A stretch of 64,000 nt of DNA from Amycolatopsis sp. GM8 (GCF_021653975.1 NZ_JAJKFK010000007.1:248001-312000); one strand, 5' to 3'. Shown: positions 29,118 to 37,590, numbered from the stretch's first letter. Notes: a model not told the origin generated them from the sequence alone. A program made the numbers and translations.

Positions 29118-30449
29118 TCAAGCGACGGTGCGGGGCGCGACCCAGTCGTCGCTTTCGTAGCTGCCGCGCGGCGCGCCGGCCAGCCAGCGGACCTCATGGC
29201 TCTTGCCGCCGCGGTGCAGGATGTCGATGCGGTTGGCGAGGAATTCCGCATCCGCCGCGACGCCGCAGAATCTGCCCGACCCCCAGGTGTATTGCCAAGG
29301 CAGGCCCAGGAAGTACAAGCCCTCACAGCTGGTCACGCCGCGATCGTGCGTCGGATAGCCACGGCCGTCGAAGATCGGGATGTCGATCCAGCGGTGATCC
29401 CGGCCGAATCCGGTGCTCCACAAGACGGATGAGATTCCAATGTCCGAAAGCGACAGTTCGGCCAGTTCCTCATCCGGCTCCCAGACTGGAACGTATCGGT
29501 CCTCGACGGGAGCGGCGATCCGGTGCTGCGCGATGTAGGAATCGATTGAGTTCTTGATGCTTTCGGACACCGCGTCCGCGCTGTCGAGGTTCTCGCGCAG
29601 GTCCTGCTGGAACCGCAACGTGCCCCCAGCGATCCCGGAAAGCCTGCCGTACAAGCGCATTCCCTCGCGGGCGAACGCGCGCAGGTCGATATCGTGCCCG
29701 CCGTCGCGGCCGGTGACGTAGTGGTTCGCCCGGAACCGCACCGCGTCGGCGTCCGCGAACTCGTCGATCCCGCGCCGGTAGTAGCCCATCTCGTCCAGCC
29801 ACGCCACGACATCACGGCCGCGGTAGCGGCGTGCGACCCGTGGCGCGCTGCCGACCGCCAGGTGCACCCGGCGCCCCGCGAGATGCAGGTCTTCCGCGAT
29901 CTGGCAGCCGGACTGTCCCGTGCCGACCACGAGCACCTCACCCGGCGGCAACTGCGACGGGTTGCGATACTGGGAGGAATGCAGCTGTACCAACGATTCC
30001 GGCAGCCGCTCGGCCAGCCGGGGGATCAGCGGCACCTGGTACGGCCCGGTCGCGAGCACGACCTGGTCTGCCGTCAGGTCACCTTGCGAGGTCCGCACGA
30101 GAAACCCGTGCGGCGTCAGGCGCAGCCGCGTCGCCTCGACTCCCTCGACGACCGGCAGGTCGAACGACTTCGCATACTGCTCGATATAGGACACGATCTC
30201 CGGGCGGCCCATGAACCCTTCGGGATCCCCGCCACGGTAGGGAAATCCGGGCAGCTGACACTGCCAGTTCGGCGTCACCAGGCAGAACGTGTCCCAGCGC
30301 CGGTCGCGCCATTCGTGGCCGATCGAGTCCCGCTCCAGCACCAGGTGATCGATCCCGCGACCGCGCAGGCAGTGGCTCATCGACAGCCCGGCCTGGCCGG
30401 CGCCGATCACGAGCACGGAGTGATGCCGGCCATCGAGTGGATGAGACAC
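29118..30449 (-). CDS. MSMEG_0569-type flavin-dependent oxidoreductase
   Basis: This 443-residue FAD/NADPH oxidoreductase is related to flavin monooxygenases of the CzcO/YUCCA type. The FAD site is VLVIGAGQAGLS near the N-terminus and the NADPH site is VLVVGTGQSGCQIAEDLHL near residue 170; an FMO-like segment YLFLGLPW-type (LYFLGLPWQYTWGSG) comes near the C-terminus. It starts at a GTG with AGGAGG seven bases upstream and is the first gene of the eight-gene operon. By family it would oxygenate a nitrogen or carbon centre, feeding the nitrile chemistry. The leader region upstream is over 400 bases and has several pentamers reminiscent of GlnR half-sites. Confidence 0.92.
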   Translation of the reverse strand: MSHPLDGRHHSVLVIGAGQAGLSMSHCLRGRGIDHLVLERDSIGHEWRDRRWDTFCLVTPNWQCQLPGFPYRGGDPEGFMGRPEIVSYIEQYAKSFDLPVVEGVEATRLRLTPHGFLVRTSQGDLTADQVVLATGPYQVPLIPRLAERLPESLVQLHSSQYRNPSQLPPGEVLVVGTGQSGCQIAEDLHLAGRRVHLAVGSAPRVARRYRGRDVVAWLDEMGYYRRGIDEFADADAVRFRANHYVTGRDGGHDIDLRAFAREGMRLYGRLSGIAGGTLRFQQDLRENLDSADAVSESIKNSIDSYIAQHRIAAPVEDRYVPVWEPDEELAELSLSDIGISSVLWSTGFGRDHRWIDIPIFDGRGYPTHDRGVTSCEGLYFLGLPWQYTWGSGRFCGVAADAEFLANRIDILHRGGKSHEVRWLAGAPRGSYESDDWVAPRTVA

Positions 30450-30908
30450 CGAACGCCTCCTCGCCGTGTACCGTCGCTGTTGACGACAAGTACAGCCACG
30501 AGGTATTTCCGATCGGTTTCATCCGGAACAACCGCGTGTTACGTGAAACGCCCTTTGTTACAGCCGAGAATCCGGCGAACCACCCATGCCAACGAGATCC
30601 AATGTGGACAATCGCGCATCGTGCTCACTTTCCAGCCACGCGTGAGGCAGCTTCGCTCCCGGGCTGGTGGAACAACTCCCGATCGCGGGGCCACTCCTCC
30701 GCCGGGCTCCCGTCGTCGAGCACCGCCGCGGAAACGTAACGCGGGTTCAGCAGTCGTATCAGGTAGCGGTGCGGGGTCTCGCCGGTCGCGGTCTCAAACC
30801 GGCGGGCGAACTGGCGCTTGCTGGAAAAAGTAAACGGCGTCGAGCGGCCCGCCGGCCGCATGAACAGCCGCCGACGTGCCGCCCGAGGTCCTTCGAGTGC
30901 AGGTCGCG
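30450..30908. other. 459-base intergenic stretch upstream of the nitrilase operon
   Basis: No intact gene. The first 150 bases are the promoter side of the operon: GTTAC (30538-30542), GAAAC (30545-30549) and GTTAC (30557-30561) are reminiscent of GlnR half-sites, but the spacing is not canonical. The remaining part contains a remnant of an AraC-type DNA-binding domain on the minus strand. Confidence 0.6.
30628..30825 (-). pseudogene. Remnant of an AraC/GlxA-type HTH domain
   Basis: Minus-strand translation gives SSKRQFARRFETATGETPHR at its start, closely like the second half-HTH opening of the intact GlxA-type regulator nearby (SERTFARRFVAETGTTPHKW). The resemblance stops after about 24 residues, and the rest, to a stop, is unlike the family. 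No N-terminal domain or start is found, so this is a decayed or recombined fragment, perhaps of a duplicated copy in opposite orientation. Confidence 0.45.
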
Positions 30909-31154
30909 TCAAGACCGGTGGAAGCCCGCCAGGTTCGCGGCGTGCGCTTTCGTCCGCTGCTTCGGTACTCGCACCTCCGGGGTCCGCTCGGCGGACGGCG
31001 GCAGCCCGCGCAGGTCCACTTGTCGCCTTGGCTCGTCCCGGTCTTCGAAGTTCACGCTGCCGTTCATCCGGGCCGGGCGCTGCTTGCGGTGGTTCCGCTC
31101 GATGGCGTAACCGACGAGGGCCAGGATCGCGAGGAAGATAATCAGGTTCGTCAT
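30909..31154 (-). CDS. Small single-span membrane protein, unknown
   Basis: An 81-residue protein whose first 17 residues after Met form one hydrophobic span (TNLIIFLAILALVGYAI), followed by a basic, charged tail (ERNHRKQRPARMNGSVNFED, then a Pro/Arg-rich end). The N-out or N-in topology cannot be fixed, but the positive tail right after the span suggests a cytoplasmic C-terminus. It is divergent from the GlxA-type regulator with 71 bases between the starts, and the shared space holds a perfect inverted repeat, so it may be a target of that regulator. No recognisable family; the ribosome site is weak. Confidence 0.55.
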   Translation of the reverse strand: MTNLIIFLAILALVGYAIERNHRKQRPARMNGSVNFEDRDEPRRQVDLRGLPPSAERTPEVRVPKQRTKAHAANLAGFHRS

Positions 31155-31180
31155 GGCACCAATTGTTCGCCCGGCGACTT

Positions 31181-31198
31181 CCTGCCACCAGTGGCAGG
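31181..31198. promoter_or_regulatory. Inverted-repeat operator candidate of the GlxA-type regulator
   Basis: CCTGCCAC (31181-31188), CA, GTGGCAGG (31191-31198): perfect 8-bp arms. A third half-site CCTGCCA (31220-31226) touches the regulator's ATG. The site is in the divergent region between the small membrane protein and the regulator. TGGC-starting half-sites recall the AdpA-type motif known for DJ-1/AraC proteins. Confidence 0.55.
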
Positions 31199-31225
31199 TC
31201 TGACGAAGTGCGCTAAAATCCTGCC

Positions 31226-32179
31226 ATGCTGAAGAGCGTCGCCGTGGTGTTGATCGACGAGCTCGCGCCGTTCGAGTTCGGGGTCGTGTGCGAGGTATTC
31301 GGGATCGACCGCACCGACGATGGGGTGCCGAAGTTCGAGTTCAAGGTGTGCGGCGAGCGCCCCGGCGAACCCCTCAGCACCACGATCCCCGGCGTGCAGG
31401 TGACGCCGTCGTATGGGCTCGACGGGCTGGACGACGCCGACCTCGTCGCGGTGCCGGCCGTCGAGATCCGCGATGAGTATCCGCCCGCGGTGCTCGACGC
31501 GGTCCGCAAGGCCGCCGCCCGTGGCGCGACGATCCTCACCGTGTGCAGCGGCGCTTTCCTGCTCGGCGCGACCGGGCTGCTCGACGGCCGCCACTGCACC
31601 ACGCACTGGCGCCACGTCACCGAGTTCGAGGACCGCTTCCCCGAAGCCAAGGTCGACCCCGACGTGCTGTTCGTCGACGACGGCGATCTGATCACCAGCG
31701 CGGGCACGGCCGCCGGGATCGACGCGTGCCTGCACCTCGTGCGCCGCGAGCTCGGGTCCGCCGCGGCGACCGCGATCGCCCGCCGGATGGTGGTGCCGCC
31801 CCAGCGCGACGGCGGGCAGCGCCAGTTCGTCGAACTGCCGATGCCCGAGTGCACCGGCGACAGCCTGCAGCCGGTTTTGGCCTGGCTGCTGGAAAACCTC
31901 GCCGGCGAGCACACGGTCGCGACCCTGGCCCGCCGCGCGCAGATGTCCGAGCGCACGTTCGCCCGCCGGTTCGTCGCCGAGACCGGGACGACGCCGCACA
32001 AGTGGATCTCGACGCAGCGCGTGCTGCGCGCGCGGGCGCTACTGGAGGAGACGCAGCTGGGCATCGAGGAGATCGCCCGGGAGGCCGGCTTCGGCACCGC
32101 GGCCCTGCTCAGGCACCATTTTCACCGTATGGTCGGGGTCTCGCCGCATGATTACCGGCGGACTTTCGCGCCCGCGTAA
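31226..32179 (+). CDS. GlxA-family transcriptional regulator (DJ-1/PfpI + AraC HTH)
   Basis: A 317-residue regulator with an N-terminal DJ-1/PfpI-like domain (about 5-175; nucleophile elbow ILTVCSGAFLLGATGLLDGR) and a C-terminal AraC double HTH (about 220-315; SERTFARRFVAETGTTPHKW, then EIAREAGFGTAALLRHHFHR, and VSPHDYRRTF). The domain order is that of GlxA/AdpA/FtrA-type activators. Three bases separate it from a class V aminotransferase-like gene. The ligand is unknown. Autoregulation is suggested by the inverted repeat upstream. Confidence 0.93.
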   Translation: MLKSVAVVLIDELAPFEFGVVCEVFGIDRTDDGVPKFEFKVCGERPGEPLSTTIPGVQVTPSYGLDGLDDADLVAVPAVEIRDEYPPAVLDAVRKAAARGATILTVCSGAFLLGATGLLDGRHCTTHWRHVTEFEDRFPEAKVDPDVLFVDDGDLITSAGTAAGIDACLHLVRRELGSAAATAIARRMVVPPQRDGGQRQFVELPMPECTGDSLQPVLAWLLENLAGEHTVATLARRAQMSERTFARRFVAETGTTPHKWISTQRVLRARALLEETQLGIEEIAREAGFGTAALLRHHFHRMVGVSPHDYRRTFAPA

Positions 32180-32182
32180 GGC

Positions 32183-33388
32183 ATGCTGGCGGGCGTGGCA
32201 TACGACGTGGAAGCGGTACGCAAGCATTTTCCCGCGCTCGACGAGGGCGCCGCACACTTCGACGGCCCCGGCGGCTCGCAGGTGCCCGACGTGGTCGCCG
32301 AGGCCGTCGCGGCGACGCTGGTCTCGGCGATCGCGAACCGCGGCTCGGTGACCACCGCCGAGCGGCGCGCCGACGAGATCGTGCGCGGTGCGCGCCAGGC
32401 CGCGGCGGATCTCGTCGGCGGGGTCCCGGACGGTATCGTGTTCGGCCGCAGCACGACGCAGCTGATGTACGACTTTTCCCGTGCCCTGGGCAAAAACTGG
32501 GCTCCCGGCGACGAGGTCGTAGTGACCCGCCTCGATCACGACGCGAACATCCGGCCGTGGGTCCAGACCGGCGCCACCGTGCGGTGGGCCGGCTTCGACC
32601 CGGTCACCGGCGAACTCCCGGTCGAGGCCGTCACCAGCCTGCTCACCGACCGGACCCGGCTCGTCGCGGTCACCGCCGCCTCGAACCTGCTCGGCACCCG
32701 GCCCGATCTTCCTGCCATCGCGGCGAAAGTGCACGAGGCAGGCGCACTGTTCTATGTGGACGGTGTGCACCTCACCCCGCACACCCCGGTCGACATCGCC
32801 GCACTGGGCGCCGACTTCTTCGGCTGCTCGCCGTACAAGTTCCTCGGCCCACACCTCGGTTTCGTCGCCGCCTCCCCCGCGCTGCTGGACACCTTGCACC
32901 CGGACAAGCTCGCGCCGTCGAGCGACGCGGTGCCCGAGCGGTTCGAACTCGGGACCCTGCCCTACGAACTGCTCGCCGGCACCACGGCGGCGATCGACTT
33001 CCTCGCCGGGCTCGTCCCGGGCGAAGGCGACAGGCGCGCCCGGCTGCTGGGCTCGATGCGCGCGCTGGAGGAGTACGAGGAGAGCATGCTGCGCCTGCTG
33101 GACAACGGGCTCGCCGAACTGTCCGGCGTCACCAGGTACGGCTCACCCACCCGCCGCCGCACCCCGACGGTACTGTTCTCCGTCGACGGCGTCGCGCCTA
33201 CGGACGTCTACAGTGGACTCGCGGAACGCGGGGTCAACGCTCCCGCCGGGACCTTCTACGCGATCGAGTGCGCCCGCCACCTGGGACTCGGCAACACCGG
33301 TGCGGTCCGCGCAGGCATCGCACCGTATACGACGGCGTCGGACGTGAATCGGCTGCTCGAAGGGGTCGCGGCTCTGCGGAATGCCTAG
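32183..33388 (+). CDS. Cysteine desulfurase-like PLP enzyme (class V aminotransferase fold)
   Basis: A 401-residue PLP enzyme of the cysteine-desulfurase-like (TIGR01976-type) family. The PLP Lys is Lys219 in GCSPYKFLGPHLGF; upstream are the cofactor motifs FGRSTTQLMYDFSRALG, and VTAASNLLGTRPDLP with YVDGVHLTPHTPVDI carrying the Asp that pairs with the pyridine nitrogen. It lacks an obvious mobile Cys loop of true IscS-type desulfurases, so another C-S or C-N lyase reaction is possible. It is probably co-transcribed with the GlxA-type gene three bases upstream. An alternative GTG start lies 12 bases downstream. It ends six bases from the convergent S9 peptidase stop. Confidence 0.9.
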   Translation: MLAGVAYDVEAVRKHFPALDEGAAHFDGPGGSQVPDVVAEAVAATLVSAIANRGSVTTAERRADEIVRGARQAAADLVGGVPDGIVFGRSTTQLMYDFSRALGKNWAPGDEVVVTRLDHDANIRPWVQTGATVRWAGFDPVTGELPVEAVTSLLTDRTRLVAVTAASNLLGTRPDLPAIAAKVHEAGALFYVDGVHLTPHTPVDIAALGADFFGCSPYKFLGPHLGFVAASPALLDTLHPDKLAPSSDAVPERFELGTLPYELLAGTTAAIDFLAGLVPGEGDRRARLLGSMRALEEYEESMLRLLDNGLAELSGVTRYGSPTRRRTPTVLFSVDGVAPTDVYSGLAERGVNAPAGTFYAIECARHLGLGNTGAVRAGIAPYTTASDVNRLLEGVAALRNA

Positions 33389-33394
33389 CTACGG

Positions 33395-35089
33395 TCAGAG
33401 CCAGCGATCGAACCACGCGCGCGTCCGGTTCAGCAGGTCGAGCTGATGGGCGCGTTCGCGGATCGCGTGGTTCTCTCGCGGGTATACGACGTACTCGTGC
33501 TCGACGCCGAAGTTTGTCAGCGCTCGGTGGAAATATTCGCCTTGGGACACCGGGACGTTCGTGTCGGCCGCGCCGTGCACGATGAGGACGGGCGTCCGGA
33601 TCCTTGAGGCGTAAGAGATCGGGCTCAGCTTGTCATGCGGATGCGGTCCCGGGCTCTCCCAGCCGTGGCTGCCGCCGAGCGCGGCTTCGGCCCGTCCGTA
33701 CATTCCGGTCGCGGCGAGCATCCCCCAGTCGCTGATGCCCGCGCCCATCAGCGCCGCCCTAAACCTGGTCGTCTGCCCGACGGCCCACGCCGCCATGAAA
33801 CCGCCGTGACTCCAGCCGCCGATGCCGAGCCGGTCGGGATCCGCCACGCCCTCGGCGACCAGCAGATCGATGCCGGTGACGATGTCGGTCCACTCGCCGA
33901 GCCCGACCGCGCCGGCGACACTCGCGGCGAACTCGTGCCCGTGCCCCTGCCCGCCGCGTGGATTGGGCAGGAAGACCGCGTACCCGGCGGTCGCGAGCCA
34001 CTGCCCGGTCGGATACCAGCCGAGTTGGAGGCGATCGGCATGCCGCCCGTACGGGCCGCCGTGCGCGAGCGTCACCGTCGGGAAGGGACCGTCCACACGC
34101 GACTTTCCGGTGGGCAGGATGAGCAGGCCATCGAGTTCGAGGCCGTCGGAAGCCTGGTAGGACAAGCGTTCTCGGATGCCCCATTCGACGCCGCGCAGGT
34201 CGGAGTGCGTGTCGGAAAGCCTTTTGAGCGGCCCGCGCCGCGGGCCCGCGTACACCTCCGGCGGCTCGTACGCCGTGCTGACCACGGCGGCGATCTGGTC
34301 GCCGCTCGCCGTCACGGACTGCGCGAGGCCACGCACTTGAAGCTCGCCGATGTCGGTGTCCAGGCCGTTGGCGAACACGGTCAGGTCGGGGAGCAGCTCG
34401 GCCGGGCAGCGGAGCATCCCGGCGGTGACGTTGCGCTGGTCTTCGCCGGCGAACACCGCCTGACCGCCGACCAGACCGGGCAGGGTCTTGCCCAGGTACG
34501 CCGGTTCGCCGTCCCGCCAGGTGAGAGACGAGGCTTCCGGGGCCGCCGGGCCGAGGTTGCGGACCTCACCGTCTTCGATCAGGTGCAGCTCGGGTTCGTA
34601 CGAGCCCGGGTCGATCTCCGGAGTGGACCAGGTGAGCACCGCCAGCCGCCCGTCCGGCCCTTGCGCGACGTTGACCACGTGCCGGTCGCCGAAGTCACCG
34701 AGCGGAGTCATGGTCCGGTCGCGAAGATCGAGTAGCCACAACCGATCCGGCTGGTCCTCCCGCACGGGCGCGATGACGGCGACCAGCGCGGGATCGGCCA
34801 GCGGCAGGTGGTGGCGAATCCCGGCGGGCCATCGCGTCAGCTGTTCGGGCTCGCTGGTCAAGCCGGTCCGGTGCAGCTGCCGACCGGCGAGGAAGAAGAC
34901 CGAATTCCGCGACCACCTCGGTTCGCTTGCCCCGGATATCAGGCAACGAGGGGCACCGCCGTCGACCGGGACGAGCATCAGGTCGTCTTCGAGCAGGTAC
35001 ACGAGCCACCGGCCGTCGGGGGACATCGCCAGCTCGCTCGGTACGCACATGTCCGCGACGAGGTCCGCCGTGAGCGTCAGGCGGATCAC
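33395..35089 (-). CDS. S9-family prolyl oligopeptidase-like serine peptidase
   Basis: A 564-residue cytoplasmic peptidase or esterase. The first 300 residues form a beta-propeller of WD-like blades (SPDGRWLVYLLEDDLMLVPV, YEPELHLIEDGEV). The last 250 form an alpha/beta hydrolase: Ser in GIGGWSHGGFMAAW, Asp in VLIVHGAADTNVP, His in YPRENHAIRERAHQ. The GTG at 35089 overlaps the SIMPL gene stop (GTGA); a much longer frame-open stretch is a shadow. It ends the MFS-MarR-SIMPL-peptidase operon. No signal peptide is seen. Confidence 0.92.
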   Translation of the reverse strand: MIRLTLTADLVADMCVPSELAMSPDGRWLVYLLEDDLMLVPVDGGAPRCLISGASEPRWSRNSVFFLAGRQLHRTGLTSEPEQLTRWPAGIRHHLPLADPALVAVIAPVREDQPDRLWLLDLRDRTMTPLGDFGDRHVVNVAQGPDGRLAVLTWSTPEIDPGSYEPELHLIEDGEVRNLGPAAPEASSLTWRDGEPAYLGKTLPGLVGGQAVFAGEDQRNVTAGMLRCPAELLPDLTVFANGLDTDIGELQVRGLAQSVTASGDQIAAVVSTAYEPPEVYAGPRRGPLKRLSDTHSDLRGVEWGIRERLSYQASDGLELDGLLILPTGKSRVDGPFPTVTLAHGGPYGRHADRLQLGWYPTGQWLATAGYAVFLPNPRGGQGHGHEFAASVAGAVGLGEWTDIVTGIDLLVAEGVADPDRLGIGGWSHGGFMAAWAVGQTTRFRAALMGAGISDWGMLAATGMYGRAEAALGGSHGWESPGPHPHDKLSPISYASRIRTPVLIVHGAADTNVPVSQGEYFHRALTNFGVEHEYVVYPRENHAIRERAHQLDLLNRTRAWFDRWL

Positions 35090-35721
35090 GGCCGCCGCGC
35101 TTGGTCCGCCAGCTGCCAGACCGTTGTGCAGCTTGTGACCACCGTGACCAGCTGTGGTTCCAAGGAAAGGTCCGCGATGTCGGGCCGGGCCGCTGTCGCT
35201 TTCTCCCGTGCGTGCGACAGGCTCGCGAACCGGGCCGGCTGTGGGGTGATCCGGCCGTCGGAGAGGCGCACCAGCGGGCCGAGGCGGGTGCCGAGTGCGT
35301 CCGCATAGCCTTCGGCCCGGCGCCTGGCGTCGGCGACCGCTTCGTACTGGGCGGCCCGGACCGCGTCGGCATGATCCGCCAGGTCCCAGAACGGGCCGCG
35401 CAGGTTGGCCGGTTCCGTCAGCACGAGGTCGGCGACCAGATCGTTCAACACCTCGAGATCGGTGACCCGCACGGAGTACGACTGGTTGGCCGACGCCCCC
35501 GCCCGCCGCTTGGCGTCCCACCTGTCATGCACGAACAACCGCCGGGCGCGTACCTCGACGCCGTCGCGTTCCAGCAACGATTCGACCGTGCGGATCCGCT
35601 CGGCGAGTGCGGACACCGCCGTGACCCGGACCTTGGCCTCTTCGGTGTACAGCACCTCCAGCCCCGCCCGGTCCGCGATCCGCTCGATCTCGCCTGTCCC
35701 CTGGGTTTCGACTTCCGCCAT
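35086..35721 (-). CDS. SIMPL (DUF541) domain protein
   Basis: A 211-residue protein of the SIMPL/DUF541 family (PF04402-type). It starts AEVETQGTGEIERIADRAGL, the standard opening, followed by repeated alternation of helix and strand and the conserved block YEAVADARRRAEGYADALGT. Unlike many relatives it has no signal peptide, so it is presumably cytoplasmic. The molecular role of the family is not settled; links to oxidative stress and periplasmic functions have been reported for others. It is coupled to the downstream S9 peptidase by a GTGA overlap and lies four bases after the MarR stop. Confidence 0.88.
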   Translation of the reverse strand: MAEVETQGTGEIERIADRAGLEVLYTEEAKVRVTAVSALAERIRTVESLLERDGVEVRARRLFVHDRWDAKRRAGASANQSYSVRVTDLEVLNDLVADLVLTEPANLRGPFWDLADHADAVRAAQYEAVADARRRAEGYADALGTRLGPLVRLSDGRITPQPARFASLSHAREKATAARPDIADLSLEPQLVTVVTSCTTVWQLADQARRP

Positions 35722-35725
35722 GGCG

Positions 35726-36136
35726 CTAATCGTCCACCACGCGCGAAAGGATTCGCTCCAGAACAGCCAAATCCTCTTCCGGCAGGGCGAGCAGCGAAGC
35801 CGGCGGCCGGCCGAGGATCGCCGAAGCCGTGGCCGCGACCTCGCGGCCCGCCGGTGTGGGGCTGACGATCTTCGAGCGGCGGTCCTCCGGGTGCACCGAG
35901 CGCTCCACGAGGCCGCGCTGCTCGAGATCGTCCACCAGGACTGTCGCATAAGGACGGTCCGTGAGCAGCTCGTCCGCCAATTCCCGCATCGTCATCGGGC
36001 GCTTGGCCAGGCGCCGCAAGGCTTTCGTCTTCACGAAACTCATGCCGAGCGTGTCGACGACCTCCTTGCGCCGGTCGTACCGTTCGAACACCAGCTCGTG
36101 CATCCGCTGCCACGCACGGATCGCCGCCTCGCTCAC
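35726..36136 (-). CDS. MarR-family regulator of the MFS operon
   Basis: A 136-residue MarR-type winged-helix protein. The wHTH is MTMRELADELLTDRPYATVLV with the wing HPEDRRSKIVSPTPAGREV. Its GTG start overlaps the MFS stop (GTGA). It probably represses its own operon through the site upstream of the MFS gene (TAACAGTTAACAG). Ligand unknown; an exporter substrate is likely. Confidence 0.92.
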   Translation of the reverse strand: MSEAAIRAWQRMHELVFERYDRRKEVVDTLGMSFVKTKALRRLAKRPMTMRELADELLTDRPYATVLVDDLEQRGLVERSVHPEDRRSKIVSPTPAGREVAATASAILGRPPASLLALPEEDLAVLERILSRVVDD

Positions 36137-37569
36137 GGCCCGCTCACCGGGAGCAGCTCCGACTCCCTCAGCTGCTCCGCCGTCCGGCGCGCCCACCGGC
36201 CCGTCGTGGCGAACCCGAGCACGACCACCGCCATCCCGCATCCGGCCATGATCCACCATGCGATGTGACTCGCGGGCGCGAACCCGGTCTCGATCGGGCC
36301 ACGCACGCCCGACGTCACCACCGCGCCGAGCACCGCGACCCCCAGCGCGCCGCCGACCACGCGGCTCGTGGACGCGACCGCGGCCGCGACGCCCGCCTGC
36401 TCCCGCGGCATCCCGGACACCGCGGTGTTCGTGATCGGCGGGTTGACCATGCCGAACCCGATCCCGAACACCAGGTACGCCAGCACCAGCAGGACCAGCG
36501 AAGACTGGGCCGTCAACGACGTGAGCAACAGAGCCGCGACCAGGATCCCGGCCCCGCCGATCACCAGCGGCAACCGCGGACCCCGGGTGCCGACGAGATG
36601 ACCCGCCACCGGCGACAGCCCCAAAATCATCGCCGCGGTCGGCAGCGTCAGCAGCCCGGCGTGCAGCGGCGAGAACCCGCGCACGTTCTGCAGGTAGAGC
36701 GCGTTCAGGAACAGGAAACCGGCAAGCGACGCGAAACTGCACATCGCGATCAGCGTCGCCCCGGAGAACGGGACGCTCGCGAAGAACCGCGGGTCGATGA
36801 GCGGCTCCTTGCGGCGCTTCTCATACCGCACAAGGCCAAGCAGCCCCAGCACCGCCACCGCGAAGCAACCGATCGTCTGCGCGGAACCCCAGCCGACGCG
36901 CGGCGCCTCGATGATGCCGTAGGTCAGGGTGCCCAGGATGACGATGACCAGCAACTGCCCCACCGGATCGAGCCGGCGGGCGCGCGCGGCGCGCGACTCG
37001 GGCACGAAGACCGCGGCCAGCACGAAAGCGGCGATACCGATGGGTACGTTGATCCAGAAGATCGACCGCCACCCGGTCGCGTCGACCAGCGCGCCACCGA
37101 TCACGGGTCCGAGCGCCATGCTCATCCCGAACACCGCACCCCAGATACCGATCGCGCGCGCCCGCTCCCTCGGGTCGGTGAACGTGTTGGTGATGATGGA
37201 CATCGCGACGGGGTTGAGCATCGAACCGCCGATCGCCTGCACCATCCGGAAACCGATCAGCAACCCGATACTGGGCGCGAGACTGCACAACAGCGAGCCG
37301 ATCGTGAAAATCGCCAGCCCGGCCTGAAAGGTGCGCCGGCGGCCGAGCCGGTCGGCGGTCGAGCCCGACAGCATCAGCAGGCTGGCCAGCACGAGCGAGT
37401 AGGCGTCGATGGTCCACTGCAGGCTCGACACCCCGGTCGAGAACTGACGCTGGATCGACGGCAGGGCCAGGTTGACGATCGTGTTGTCCATCGAGGCCAG
37501 GAACAGGGCGGTACAGCAGATCGCCAGCACCAGCAGCTTGCGGCGATGGCTGAGCTCCGGCAAGAGCAC
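36133..37569 (-). CDS. MFS transporter of the DHA2 (14-TM) type
   Basis: A 478-residue major facilitator with about 14 predicted membrane spans. The DHA2 hallmark SMDNTIVNLALPSIQ sits in the first span, motif A is SGSTADRLGRRRTFQAG, and motif C-like GAVFGMSMALGPVIGGALVD is in span 5. It is likely a proton-driven drug exporter in the cytoplasmic membrane. The start is GTG at 37569, but the GGGAG in front is better spaced for a TTG two codons on (37563). It is first in a four-gene operon with MarR, SIMPL and S9 peptidase. Confidence 0.92.
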   Translation of the reverse strand: MLLPELSHRRKLLVLAICCTALFLASMDNTIVNLALPSIQRQFSTGVSSLQWTIDAYSLVLASLLMLSGSTADRLGRRRTFQAGLAIFTIGSLLCSLAPSIGLLIGFRMVQAIGGSMLNPVAMSIITNTFTDPRERARAIGIWGAVFGMSMALGPVIGGALVDATGWRSIFWINVPIGIAAFVLAAVFVPESRAARARRLDPVGQLLVIVILGTLTYGIIEAPRVGWGSAQTIGCFAVAVLGLLGLVRYEKRRKEPLIDPRFFASVPFSGATLIAMCSFASLAGFLFLNALYLQNVRGFSPLHAGLLTLPTAAMILGLSPVAGHLVGTRGPRLPLVIGGAGILVAALLLTSLTAQSSLVLLVLAYLVFGIGFGMVNPPITNTAVSGMPREQAGVAAAVASTSRVVGGALGVAVLGAVVTSGVRGPIETGFAPASHIAWWIMAGCGMAVVVLGFATTGRWARRTAEQLRESELLPVSGP

Positions 37570-37590
37570 TCCCAGATGGTTGTGTGCCTA

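Noticed and set aside
31213-32097. Minus-strand frame opposite the GlxA-type regulator
   Set aside because: The plus strand encodes a complete DJ-1/AraC protein; the antisense frame has no family features.
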